A stretch of 64,000 bases of DNA. It comes from Planctomycetota bacterium (GTDB taxonomy: Bacteria; Planctomycetota; UBA1135). The translations under genes and the position numbers were made by a program. The notes below the pieces were generated by a model. It worked only from the letters and a program-made list of their open reading frames with translations. It did no database searches and had not been told where the DNA came from. Shown in pieces: positions 34,860 through 43,868 of the stretch (its first letter is position 1; each line of letters begins with the position of its first letter). The stretch spans positions 296,695 to 360,694 of the forward strand of contig QQUA01000002.1 of the NCBI GenBank assembly GCA_008501825.1, written 5' to 3'.

Positions 34860-36965
34860 ATGAAAATCCTCCTCCAATTCCTCCTCGCTTTGGCCATGGT
34901 TTCGGGTTCCAGCCTGTTCGCTCAATACCCGAGCCCGATGGACGACCCGGATTATGCTGAATCGGATCTTCTGATCTTCCGGCAAGATGAGCTGATGATC
35001 GTGGAGGTCACCATGGATCCGGCTCACTTGAATGCCTTTATCAACAATACTCATCTCAACGTTTACGCACCGTGTTCGGTCCGATTCAGGAACTCGTTGA
35101 TCGATGAAACCCTGGATCAAGTCGGCATCCGTCCCCGAGGCAACGCCGCCCGCGACGCAAAAAAGTTTCCTTGGAAACTGAGCTTCAACCACTTCGTTCC
35201 GGGCCGCAAGTTTCACGGTTTGCGCAAATTCAACCTCAGTGGCGACCACCCCGATCCGACCATCTCACGCTCCTCTACCACCTTCAAGATTTTCCGCGAA
35301 ATGGGAGTGCCGGCCTCCCGGACTCACCACTTATGGTTCAAAATCAACGACGGCAGCCAAATTCAAGGCGTCTATGCTCAATTCGAACAAATTGACGACG
35401 AATTCACCCAGGCCTGGTTCGGCAATAAAAACGGCGATCTCTACAAGTGCCGAAACAAGAGCGGCGGTGCCGACTTGCAATGGCGCTCGCCCGGCACTCC
35501 CGACGTTTACCGCAACATGCCTGATTATGAAGAAGAAAACAACGGCGAATTGTTCATCGAACTGGCCGAATTCATCGACTTCATCAACAACACCGACGAT
35601 GCCACTTTCAAAGCCGGTATCGGCGATCGCTTGAACGTCGACGGTTTCCTCCGCGCCATGGCAGTGGACATGGTCACGGGCCAGTGGGACGGCTACTGGA
35701 TCGGTGCCAACAACTACTTCCTCTATAAAAACACCGACAGTGGTCGTTTCGAATACCTGCCCTGGGACCTGGACCACAGCTACGGCTTGGATTACCTGCT
35801 TTTCCCGATCATCGGCAACTGGGGAACCAACTTTGCCACCAAAGGTTTTTACGGTTGGGGTGACCGGGGTTTCGGCGGCGAGCCGCCGCTGATCTATCGC
35901 TTGCTCGACTTCCCCGAGTACGAAAACTTGTTGGCCAAATATGCCCGGGAAGTGGCGGAAGGGCCTTTCCACCCGTCCAATACCACGCCTTTCCTGGACC
36001 TGAAGTTGACCCTGCTGGCTCCCTATGCCTTCACCGGAACTTTTTCCGGCGGCTCCATGGACAATGGTTGGAACAATCAGGCGTTCCGCGACGGTTTCAC
36101 CAAGCCGTCGAATTACCAAAAATACACCAACCCGAACACCTGGGGCATCAAGCCCTTTATCGAGCGCCGGCTGGAACACATTCGCGATTTCTATCCGATT
36201 CCGGCTCCCCTCCCGAAGGTCTCCATCAATGAGGTCATGAGTGATAACGGTGGCACCCTCAGCGATGAAATGGGCGAATTCGAAGATTGGGTCGAGTTGT
36301 ACAACGGCGAGAGCAGCGACGTCGATTTAAGCGGTTGGTACCTTTCCGATCGAGCCGGCAACCCGCGCCAATGGCGCATTCCCGACGGCACGGTGATTCC
36401 GGCCGGGGGATATCTTTTGATCTGGTGCGACGAGGATCTGCTCGACGGTCCGCTTCACGCCGACTTCAAAATTTCAGCCGGAGGTGAAGGGGTTTACCTA
36501 TGGCACAACGACGCCCTGGTCAACCTGCAAGTAGATTCAGTCCTGGTCCCGGCCTTGGCCAAAGATCGCTCCTACGGTCGCTTGCCCGACGGCGGTCTAT
36601 CCTTGCGGAACTTTGACCTGCCGACGCCGGCGGCTCCCAATGACACCGGCCGTCTGGAGCTTTTGGTCACCGGTACTTGTCCTGGCCCGGCCCAGATCCA
36701 GGTGCTCGGCGCCAGCCCTCAAGACCAAGTCCAGATTTGGGGCGCATACGCCACCGGCCAAGCGCAGATTCCCGCCGGCCAAAGTTGCACCGGAACCCAA
36801 ACCGGTTTGGCCGACACCTTGGTGCTGCTTGGGACTCTTCAAACCGACGCCAACGGCGAGGCCGACACCGCCGTCAACCTGCCGCCGGCAGTTTGTGGAG
36901 CCCTTTATCTGCAAGCGGTGGACCAAGGAAGCTGTGCCACCAGCGAGCTGGTGCTACTTCCCTAA
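34860..36965 (+). CDS. Exported CotH-kinase family protein with lamin-tail domain
   Basis: A 701-residue secreted protein with a signal peptide (residues 3-21). Residues 40-440 form the CotH kinase domain: KFNLSGDHPDP, the QFEQIDDEF region, NVDGFLRAMAVDM and YLPWDLDHSYG, whose Asp residues bind metal and ATP in the atypical CotH kinase that phosphorylates spore-coat proteins in Bacillus. From about residue 445 a lamin-tail domain follows (VSINEVMSDNGG, DWVELYN, GWYLSDRAGNP), a common extracellular module. A final beta-rich region ends in LVLLP. Kinase substrates outside spores are unknown. It is the last gene of the VTC/DUF4956/HlyD/CotH run. The ATG at 34860 gives the signal peptide; the frame is open further upstream. 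Confidence 0.88.
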   Translation: MKILLQFLLALAMVSGSSLFAQYPSPMDDPDYAESDLLIFRQDELMIVEVTMDPAHLNAFINNTHLNVYAPCSVRFRNSLIDETLDQVGIRPRGNAARDAKKFPWKLSFNHFVPGRKFHGLRKFNLSGDHPDPTISRSSTTFKIFREMGVPASRTHHLWFKINDGSQIQGVYAQFEQIDDEFTQAWFGNKNGDLYKCRNKSGGADLQWRSPGTPDVYRNMPDYEEENNGELFIELAEFIDFINNTDDATFKAGIGDRLNVDGFLRAMAVDMVTGQWDGYWIGANNYFLYKNTDSGRFEYLPWDLDHSYGLDYLLFPIIGNWGTNFATKGFYGWGDRGFGGEPPLIYRLLDFPEYENLLAKYAREVAEGPFHPSNTTPFLDLKLTLLAPYAFTGTFSGGSMDNGWNNQAFRDGFTKPSNYQKYTNPNTWGIKPFIERRLEHIRDFYPIPAPLPKVSINEVMSDNGGTLSDEMGEFEDWVELYNGESSDVDLSGWYLSDRAGNPRQWRIPDGTVIPAGGYLLIWCDEDLLDGPLHADFKISAGGEGVYLWHNDALVNLQVDSVLVPALAKDRSYGRLPDGGLSLRNFDLPTPAAPNDTGRLELLVTGTCPGPAQIQVLGASPQDQVQIWGAYATGQAQIPAGQSCTGTQTGLADTLVLLGTLQTDANGEADTAVNLPPAVCGALYLQAVDQGSCATSELVLLP

Positions 36966-37005
36966 CCCGCTCGATTTCACCGCTCGACTTCAGCTTCGGG
37001 CCGCT

Positions 37006-37944
37006 TCATTCCTGGGCGGCGGCGCGACTCAAGGCCCTCTGGACCCGTTCCAGCAGGGCCTTGGTGGCTTGAATGCCGCTCATTTCGTCTAGCTTTCCGC
37101 CTTCATATTCGATGCCGACAAAGCCGCGATAACCGGCGTCCAACACGATCTTCATCATGCGGAAATAATCGGTGTGGATTTCGTTGCCTTGTTCATCGAA
37201 ATCATGAGATTTGGCACTGACCGCTTTCGCATAAGGCATCAATTCCTTCACCCCTTGATAGCGGTCGTATTGCTTGCCGCCGCCAAGATTGAAGTTGCCG
37301 AAATCCGGCAAGGTGCCACACCGGGGGTGATCCACTCGCTTCATGACTCCGGCCAGCCACGCCCCGTTGCTGGAAAGGCCGCCGTGGTTTTCCACGATGA
37401 CGTTGATGTTTCTTTGGGCCGCGTATTCGGTTAAGCGGGCCAGGCCGTCGGCCGCCAGTTTTTGTTGCTCTTCGAATCCCTTGCCGGTGCTGTGGGCATT
37501 CACCCGAATCGAATGGCAGCCTAAAAACGCCGCCGCTTCCACCCACGGGAAGTGACCTTCGATGGCCTTTTTGCGCTCTCCGGCTTCAGCATGGCCAAGC
37601 GAACCGATCCGATCGCACATGATCAACAGGCTGCGGACACCTTCCTCCTTGGCCCGTTTTTTCATTTCCTTCAAATAGGCCGCATCCTTCACCTTGTCGA
37701 AGAAAAAGCTATTGACGTATTCCACCGCTTCCAGGCCCAAACCCCGGGTAGTGGCGGCGAAGTCCAAGTTATCCAAGTCCGAGCCCTGAGTGCCCCAAAA
37801 GTGACGGTGCAGGGACCACTGAGCCAGGGAAATTTGAAACGGCAGTTCCCGAGGAAACCCGGTCAGGGATCGCGGCAGACAAAGGGCGGCGCCGAAACCG
37901 AGGCTGGACTGCAGGAATCGGCGGCGGGAGGGGATTTGGGTCAT
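37006..37944 (-). CDS. Tat-exported sugar phosphate isomerase/epimerase-like TIM-barrel protein
   Basis: A 312-residue protein with a strong twin-arginine signal ([17 protein letters not shown], residues 5-21) and a xylose-isomerase-type TIM barrel. Metal-site segments are seen: NVIVENHGG (Glu), TLPDFGNF (Asp), SAKSHDF (His) and VGIEYEGG (Glu). This arrangement is that of hydroxypyruvate isomerase/IolE-like isomerases. Exported members are abundant in Planctomycetota and their substrates are mostly unknown. The ATG at 37944 puts the Tat motif at the N-terminus; the open frame upstream to 38034 is not preferred. It converges with the CotH gene and lies downstream of the ClC gene on the same strand. 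Confidence 0.88.
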   Translation of the reverse strand: MTQIPSRRRFLQSSLGFGAALCLPRSLTGFPRELPFQISLAQWSLHRHFWGTQGSDLDNLDFAATTRGLGLEAVEYVNSFFFDKVKDAAYLKEMKKRAKEEGVRSLLIMCDRIGSLGHAEAGERKKAIEGHFPWVEAAAFLGCHSIRVNAHSTGKGFEEQQKLAADGLARLTEYAAQRNINVIVENHGGLSSNGAWLAGVMKRVDHPRCGTLPDFGNFNLGGGKQYDRYQGVKELMPYAKAVSAKSHDFDEQGNEIHTDYFRMMKIVLDAGYRGFVGIEYEGGKLDEMSGIQATKALLERVQRALSRAAAQE

Positions 37945-38052
37945 GAGGAGGAATGGGTTTCTTGGAGGAGAGCTAGGCACCCTGGGTGCCTGCGCAAGGA
38001 TTCGAACGAACCGGCATCCATGGTAGTGCCCCAAACAAACTCGACCAGAGCT

Positions 38053-40086
38053 TCAACCTCGGGGCCAGGCCTGCACCCGACCCCGCGGCCCGAACACCAC
38101 CAGGCGATCATCGGCCTTGACGACCGAGTCGGGGTCGGCCATCCGGGCCGCCACGTTGCCGGACCGCTCATCCGCCGTTTTCAACAGGAGTACGTTTAGT
38201 CCGAACCGAGCGCGAACCTGCAAGGAAGCCAAATCCCGGCCGAAGAATTCCGCCGGCGCGTCCACTTCGGCCACCACGTAATCGCCGACTGCGTGCATGA
38301 TGCCGGGACCATCGTGGTGTTGCAGAGAACCGGCGATGGAACCGGCCATTTCGTGTTTAAAAAGCTCCTTTCGGTAACGGGCCAATACGTCCTCCAAGCG
38401 CACCAGGCCGACCAGTTTTCCCTGAAGATCAACCACCGGCAATTCGTCACGGTACTCGTAATCCAATCGCTGCAGAATGTGGTCCAAGCTTTGGTCTTCC
38501 ATCACCGCCGGCCATTGAGTTTGGGATACGTCTTCGGCAATCAACAAATCTTTCACCGATTCCAAATCGCGCAACAGTGGGCGCAGTTGTTGCAAAGTAA
38601 TGGTCCCGTGCAGCACGCCTTTTTCGTCGACCACGTAAAGACAAGGAATTTCCTGATTCAGCAGGGGTTCCAGCAACTGCCCCAAGCGTACGTTGGAAGC
38701 AATCGTGGGGACGTCGCGGCGAAGAATCTCCGCCAGGGGAATTCGCTTCAATAAGTTCACGTCCTGCCCGGATCGCAACTTCACTCCCCGGCGCAACAAT
38801 TTGATGGTATAGATCGATTCGGGATGAAGGCGGCTGGCCAGCAAAGTGCCGGCGATGCAGGAAATCATCAACGGCAAGATAATTCGGTAATCATTGGTCA
38901 GTTCAAACAAGATCACGATGGCGGTAATGGGTGCGTGAGTGGTCGAAGCCACCACCGCCCCCATGCCGACCAGGGCATAGGCTCCCTGTTCCCCGACCGA
39001 ACCGGGAAACCAGCGCTGCATGGCCCAACCGACCGCGCCACCGAGCACCGCGCCAAGAAATAAGGAAGGGGCGAAGATGCCGCCGGAACCGCCGGAGCCA
39101 ATAGTGATGGAAACGGCAAGCAATTTGGCCAGCAGCAAGAAAAGCAAGAATTTGGCCGCCGGCTCTTCCAACAGAGCCCGGTTCATTTCTTCATAACCGA
39201 CCCCCAAGATTCCCGGGAACAACAAGGCGATGGCGCCGACCAGCATGCCGCCGACTGCGGCTTTGAAAGCCAGCGGCAATTTGACTGCGTCAAACAGGTC
39301 CTCGGCACCGTGCAGTCCGCGAATGAAGACGATGGCGACCAAACCGGCGAGCACGCCAAGGCCGGCGTAGGCCAACAACTCCATTGGGTGTTCCATGGAA
39401 TAGGCGGGGATTTCAAAGGCCGGTAGATCACCCATGTAATGGCGGCTGATCACGGTAGCCACCACCGAAGAAATGACGATGGGAGAAAATTGCGGCACTC
39501 CAAAATCGCCGAGGATGACCTCTACCGCAAACAAGGCTCCGGCGACTGGAGCATTGAAAGTCGCCGCTACCCCCGCCGCCGCTCCGCAACCCACCAGAGT
39601 CCGAAGCCGTCGGGGGCTGACTCTCAGCCATTGGCCGACAGTGGAACCGATCGCCGAACCAATTTGAACGATCGGGCCTTCCCGACCCACCGAGCCACCG
39701 GATGCGATACACAAACTGGAGGCCAGGGCTTTGGCCGCCACCACTCGGGGCCGGATGCGTCCGGAACGCAAGGCCACCGCTTCCATGACTTCGGGAACTC
39801 CGTGCCCCTTGGCTTCCCGGGCGAACAAGCTGACGATGGACCCGACTAAAAATCCTCCCGCCGCCGGCACCAAGACCACGTGGTACCAAGGCAAGGACGC
39901 AATCCAATCCAGTTGATAATCCTGAGTGAGCCAGGCCAAACTTTGGAGAAACTGGATTAAGTACCGGAAGCCCACCGCTCCGAGACCGCCCAGCACTCCG
40001 ATCAAGGTGGCCACCATCACCATATAGACGGTGGTGGTCCGTTTCAGGCTTTCATTGAGTCGGAAGAACAGGCGGACGACAAGCAT
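38053..40086 (-). CDS. ClC-family chloride channel with CBS pair and TrkA-C domain
   Basis: A 677-residue membrane protein. The ClC core spans residues 15-430 with the selectivity motifs GHGVPEV, GSVGREGPIV and GSGGSGGIFAPS. The gating Glu of GREGP is present. At the internal proton-glutamate position of the antiporter ClC-ec1 (second Glu of LFIIEE) this protein has Val (LFAVEVIL), as in channel-type ClCs. Two CBS domains follow (about 450-575), then a TrkA-C/RCK-type domain (about 590-670) that may bind a nucleotide or ligand. It is probably a passive, ligand-regulated anion channel. Stand-alone gene, same strand as the flanking isomerase and FAD protein. Confidence 0.92.
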   Translation of the reverse strand: MLVVRLFFRLNESLKRTTTVYMVMVATLIGVLGGLGAVGFRYLIQFLQSLAWLTQDYQLDWIASLPWYHVVLVPAAGGFLVGSIVSLFAREAKGHGVPEVMEAVALRSGRIRPRVVAAKALASSLCIASGGSVGREGPIVQIGSAIGSTVGQWLRVSPRRLRTLVGCGAAAGVAATFNAPVAGALFAVEVILGDFGVPQFSPIVISSVVATVISRHYMGDLPAFEIPAYSMEHPMELLAYAGLGVLAGLVAIVFIRGLHGAEDLFDAVKLPLAFKAAVGGMLVGAIALLFPGILGVGYEEMNRALLEEPAAKFLLFLLLAKLLAVSITIGSGGSGGIFAPSLFLGAVLGGAVGWAMQRWFPGSVGEQGAYALVGMGAVVASTTHAPITAIVILFELTNDYRIILPLMISCIAGTLLASRLHPESIYTIKLLRRGVKLRSGQDVNLLKRIPLAEILRRDVPTIASNVRLGQLLEPLLNQEIPCLYVVDEKGVLHGTITLQQLRPLLRDLESVKDLLIAEDVSQTQWPAVMEDQSLDHILQRLDYEYRDELPVVDLQGKLVGLVRLEDVLARYRKELFKHEMAGSIAGSLQHHDGPGIMHAVGDYVVAEVDAPAEFFGRDLASLQVRARFGLNVLLLKTADERSGNVAARMADPDSVVKADDRLVVFGPRGRVQAWPRG

Positions 40087-40153
40087 GGCAAAGATCCTCC
40101 GAGAGGAACCGCCCCCAAACTAAGCCTTCCGCCGGGGATTGCCAGGTTCGCTC

Positions 40154-41542
40154 TTAATTCAAGTCCGGCGCCTCGCCGAAAAAGCCGGCGATTTTGCTCG
40201 ACCAGCGGCGCAATTCAACTTCGTCAGGCTCCAGCGGATAGCGCTGGTAATGGCGATAGACCCTTGGCAAAGGAGCTATGCGCCGAAGCAGGTGCAAACC
40301 CAGGCGTGGCGAACGGAGCATACCCCCCAATTGCACCAAAGCCTCCTTGAGGCCGACCGGAGGCATGCGCTGAACCATCCCGGCGCGAAATCCTCCCATG
40401 GTGATCAAACCGCTCTTCAACAGGATTTCCGTTTCCGCCCCGGAGAGAGATTGGCTCAACCGCCGGAACACGTCATAGGCCCCGAGCAAACCACCGTGGC
40501 GACGATGAAAACCGGCACTGTAAGCCCAGGTAGCCTCCAGGCATCCCGGATCCGAAAAGGTCCGGACCGATTCCACCAGGATCTTGGCCGCCAACATGCC
40601 GATGCCGATTCCGGAACCGTGGGCCGGGAACACTTGGCAAGCGGAATTCCCGATCAAAGCCAGGCCGGGAACAGCCAAACGGTCGTAAGGACGTCGCAAA
40701 GGAATCAAGCCGGAACCGCCGAATTTCGCCGGCCCAAGCCAAGGTTCCCGAACCCGAAGTTGGCGAATCAATTCGGGACCGGAGGCGTGGTTGCCGTCGG
40801 CGATGGAACCGGTCAATAACTCGGCCTCCTCGTTTCCATGTTCCACCACCACGTTCGCGATGGAATACCCCCCGTCGACTCCGGTCCGGCAAACAACTTC
40901 TTCCGGTTGAGCTCGATAGCGATGCAGGAAATCCTCTGCACCCTGGGGATCGAGAACCTCGCAAACTTCCTGGGCTGCGGTACACAAATGCTGCGCCGGA
41001 ACCTTTGGGCACACCGCATCCAAGGACGGCACTTTGCGACGAATCGCTCCGTTTAAACCGCTGGCGTCCACGAATAAAGAAGCCCGCAATCGAAGGCTGG
41101 CGCCGTTTCCCTCCCTTTGCAATTCCAAACTTCGCGGCCGATCGTTTTCGAATTCGAAGTCCCCGAGTTGGATCTGTTCGAAAACCACCGCTCCTGCTTG
41201 GCGAGCCCGTTTCTGCAACCGCTCAACCAGCAGCCTCATGTCCACCCTTAACACCGGGCTGTCGTCGACCGAAAGGCGGGCGCCGTCGTGAATCCCTAAA
41301 AGAGTGAAACGCCCGACGCCCGGGCTTCCCCGCAACTCGGGGTTTTGCGGCAATTCCACCCCGGCCTGTTCGAACATCCAATCAGGTACGCCGTTGATCC
41401 AACGCGCACCCGCTTCGGAAAAAGGCCGCCGGTCTAAAAGGGCGGTTCGGTAACCGGATTCTGCGAAAAAGGCGGCGGCAGAGGCGCCTCCGGTCCCAGC
41501 ACCGAGAATCACAACGTCAAAGTTTTCTTCGTGGGGGGCCAT
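40154..41542 (-). CDS. FAD-dependent oxidoreductase of the geranylgeranyl reductase/flavin monooxygenase type
   Basis: A 462-residue soluble flavoprotein. The dinucleotide-binding fingerprint GAGTGGASAAAFFAESG is at residues 14-30, followed by LLDRRPF, and the second FAD motif GLALIGNSACQVFPAHGSGIGIGM is around 295-318. The middle strand DASGLNGAIRRK is the FAD-linked DG-like motif. The overall pattern resembles geranylgeranyl reductases, tryptophan halogenases and other class A monooxygenases. No halogenase WxWxIP motif was seen. The acceptor molecule is unknown; lipid or quinone modification is plausible. It lies 67 bp upstream of the ClC gene on the same strand. Confidence 0.83.
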   Translation of the reverse strand: MAPHEENFDVVILGAGTGGASAAAFFAESGYRTALLDRRPFSEAGARWINGVPDWMFEQAGVELPQNPELRGSPGVGRFTLLGIHDGARLSVDDSPVLRVDMRLLVERLQKRARQAGAVVFEQIQLGDFEFENDRPRSLELQREGNGASLRLRASLFVDASGLNGAIRRKVPSLDAVCPKVPAQHLCTAAQEVCEVLDPQGAEDFLHRYRAQPEEVVCRTGVDGGYSIANVVVEHGNEEAELLTGSIADGNHASGPELIRQLRVREPWLGPAKFGGSGLIPLRRPYDRLAVPGLALIGNSACQVFPAHGSGIGIGMLAAKILVESVRTFSDPGCLEATWAYSAGFHRRHGGLLGAYDVFRRLSQSLSGAETEILLKSGLITMGGFRAGMVQRMPPVGLKEALVQLGGMLRSPRLGLHLLRRIAPLPRVYRHYQRYPLEPDEVELRRWSSKIAGFFGEAPDLN

Positions 41543-41916
41543 GATTTAGAGCATGCCTCGAGCTTCGATTTTAGCAATTCCCCGGACTTAAATCGGATTC
41601 CGAAAAAACGGAAAGATTCCGTCTGCCGCCTGCCTGCACCGGCGCGGTGAAGCGACCGAAAAGGAAGTACCAACTCGACCGGAAGCAGAAAACCGGCCTT
41701 CCCTCCGAGCCGTTGATCCTGAACCAAGGTCGCCGAAAAAACCGAATCTACCTCAGTAAAGACCCTCGAAGGCGTGATCCCGAAAAGAGACACAATCCTT
41801 AAGTCTTCTCTAGAAAGAGATGTAGAGAAGGTGGCAAAACTCGAGGCATAATTCCTGAGAAAGCGATCTGGTTCGGGGGCAATGGGTCCACGCAGACTCA
41901 GAAAAACCTCCGAATC
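41543..41916. other. Intergenic region, 374 bp, no gene supported
   Basis: Divergent gap between the FAD protein (minus) and the GH39-like gene (plus), so it should hold both promoters. A hairpin with an 8-bp stem (CTTCTCTA paired with TAGAGAAG) lies near 41805-41830, without a T tract. A long minus-strand open frame crosses the gap, but it has no family signal. Confidence 0.5.
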
Positions 41917-43803
41917 ATGCTGCTTCAAACATTCCTTCTCCTAGCGGTACCGGCCATGGCAGGCTGGCATCCCGCGGGTCCAGGCCAACAGGGTCCCGAT
42001 GCCCAATCGAAAGGGGCTCTTACCGTGGATCCGGACGTCTCCTTACCGCCGGCTGGCAACAAAATGTTCGGCACTGCCAATTGGGGCGGCATCCAGCGGC
42101 TATTGGATATGTACAACGGCACCGGTGCCCAAAATGGCTTGTATCGGATCAAGCTTTATACCCACCGGCCGAACCCGGCCGAGGATCCGGCATACCATCT
42201 CCGATTGGTAAAACAAGCCGGGCACCGCGTGTTGTTAACCTGCAAGGGGACGCCTTTGGAAATGGCGACCGACAAAACGGAGTGGGATCATTTGGACGAC
42301 GAATATCCTCCCTACGCCCGCTCCATGCCGGAAGACCCTCAAGCCTATGCCGATTACTTGGTTAGCTTGTTATTCGAAATGCATACCTTGAGCGGTTTCT
42401 ATCCGGATTACGTCGAAATTTGGGCGGAGCCCGACCGGCCGGAACATTGGAGTGGCAGCCTTGAAGATTTGATGCTGCTCTACGAAACCATCGCCCGAAC
42501 CATTCGATCGGATCCGGCGCTTGCGGGAATCGCTTTGGGAGGCTTGGGTATGGCGGGAGCGTTTTCCGACATGGGTGGCAGCCAAAGCGTGTTATTGGAA
42601 TTAACCGATCGTGCCGCCAACCAAGGTTGGCCTTTGGACTTCCTGTCCTGGCATCACTACACGGTCGGCTCCGAAATGCGCCAGAATCGGATCACTTCGG
42701 TGCTGCGAGATCGATTGCAACAGCATCACCTTCCGGAAGTCGAACTCATCATCAGTGAATGGAATATTTTCCCATCGGCTGAAAACAATCCCGACGCCCT
42801 GGGATTTGACGGCCCTCACTCCGCAGCCAATTTCGCCGCAGTCATCTCAGTGATTCTGGAACAGGACATCGACGGGCACACTTTCTTTCAGTTGCACGAC
42901 GTGGATGAGCAGCAAGGGATCGCCGATCTGCTCGGGCATTCGGTCGGGGCCATCACTCGCCATGGAGTAAAGAAACCGGTTTTCCGGCTCATGGAGTTGA
43001 TCAACCCCATGGCGAATTTGACGCGCCTGGCCACCTCGCTGCCGGAGGACGAATTCTCCCTCAGCATCATGGCCTTTGAAGACGCGGACAAGATACGTCT
43101 GGTGGTCGCCAACGATGTCGTCGATCCGGAGTGGTTGTGGTCGGTGTTGATCACCGAACGCACTGAATTGCTGCCAGGCATCGCCTGGAAAATGCTGATC
43201 GGCGCCGGATATGCCTACCCGCAGCGTTATCCAAAGGTGCAAGCCTTGGAGGCTCAGGGCATGTCCAGGAGCGACGCCGAAGCGATTTTGGGCTTGTTGC
43301 CGGAAGTGGAAATGGCGGTGTGGCGTAAAAGCCATCCGCGACACGTACAACTTGAGGTGGCGAATCAACCCGGGGTGCAGATTCAGCGGGTGTGGACTTT
43401 CGATGATTACCACAACAATCCATTGCTGCGCCGGGAAGAGCTACTTCCGTTTTTGGAAATGATTGAGTTTCGAGCGGTAGCCGCCGCCGAAGATGCTGCG
43501 GAAGCCGTGTTGCTTTCTTACGGCGTTCCGCCACCTCCGGGACCTCCCAAGGCAAGGAATCCGGAAGAACTCGCCATCGCCCTTGGAGTCGAGCTGGAAG
43601 TTGCTACGGAAGTTTGGATCGCCTACTGGGTCACGCTGCACGAGGAACGCCTTGCCCCGCAGCCGGATTTTGAAATCAACAACTTACCGGCCACGGTGTT
43701 GCAAGCGGACTCCGCTCAGGGAGCGGGAATTCGAGTGATGGGGAATACCCTGATATTCCCGATGCTGCCGAATTCCGTGCGGGTCATAGACATCGATCTC
43801 TAA
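41917..43803 (+). CDS. Exported GH39-like glycoside hydrolase family protein
   Basis: A 628-residue exported protein with signal peptide (residues 1-15). Residues 40-400 look like a clan-A TIM barrel. The acid/base Glu171 lies in VEIWAEPDRPEHW at the end of strand 4, and the nucleophile Glu281 in VELIISEWNIF at strand 7, the two-Glu arrangement of beta-xylosidase-type family 39. The segment FLSWHHYTVG between them is also typical. The last 230 residues are a beta domain and an unusual helical insert (LGLLPEVEMAVW, LAIALGVELEVATEVW). Substrate is probably a glycan, but xylosidase activity is not assured. Confidence 0.72.
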   Translation: MLLQTFLLLAVPAMAGWHPAGPGQQGPDAQSKGALTVDPDVSLPPAGNKMFGTANWGGIQRLLDMYNGTGAQNGLYRIKLYTHRPNPAEDPAYHLRLVKQAGHRVLLTCKGTPLEMATDKTEWDHLDDEYPPYARSMPEDPQAYADYLVSLLFEMHTLSGFYPDYVEIWAEPDRPEHWSGSLEDLMLLYETIARTIRSDPALAGIALGGLGMAGAFSDMGGSQSVLLELTDRAANQGWPLDFLSWHHYTVGSEMRQNRITSVLRDRLQQHHLPEVELIISEWNIFPSAENNPDALGFDGPHSAANFAAVISVILEQDIDGHTFFQLHDVDEQQGIADLLGHSVGAITRHGVKKPVFRLMELINPMANLTRLATSLPEDEFSLSIMAFEDADKIRLVVANDVVDPEWLWSVLITERTELLPGIAWKMLIGAGYAYPQRYPKVQALEAQGMSRSDAEAILGLLPEVEMAVWRKSHPRHVQLEVANQPGVQIQRVWTFDDYHNNPLLRREELLPFLEMIEFRAVAAAEDAAEAVLLSYGVPPPPGPPKARNPEELAIALGVELEVATEVWIAYWVTLHEERLAPQPDFEINNLPATVLQADSAQGAGIRVMGNTLIFPMLPNSVRVIDIDL

Positions 43804-43832
43804 TCCAGGTTCGCGGGTAGGAGTTTATAGTC

Positions 43833-43858
43833 GGGCTCCGGGAGGCATCCCGGAGCCC
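43833..43858 (+). terminator. Strong hairpin between the GH39-like gene and the epoxide-hydrolase-like gene
   Basis: GGGCTCCGGG, loop AGGCAT, CCCGGAGCCC is a perfect 10-bp stem 30 bp after the upstream stop. The following CCACTTTG is only weakly T-rich, so it may be an inefficient terminator or a 5'-leader hairpin ending 10 bp before the ATG at 43869. Confidence 0.55.
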
Positions 43859-43868
43859 CACTTTGTTC

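Noticed and set aside
37980..38030. GATTCGAAC resembling a tRNA T-loop
   Set aside because: Flanking bases do not form the T-stem, and no acceptor or anticodon arms could be drawn.
41509..41928. Minus-strand open frame of about 139 codons between the FAD protein and the GH39-like gene
   Set aside because: No family signal or leader, and it overlaps the starts of two real genes; composition fits a chance frame.
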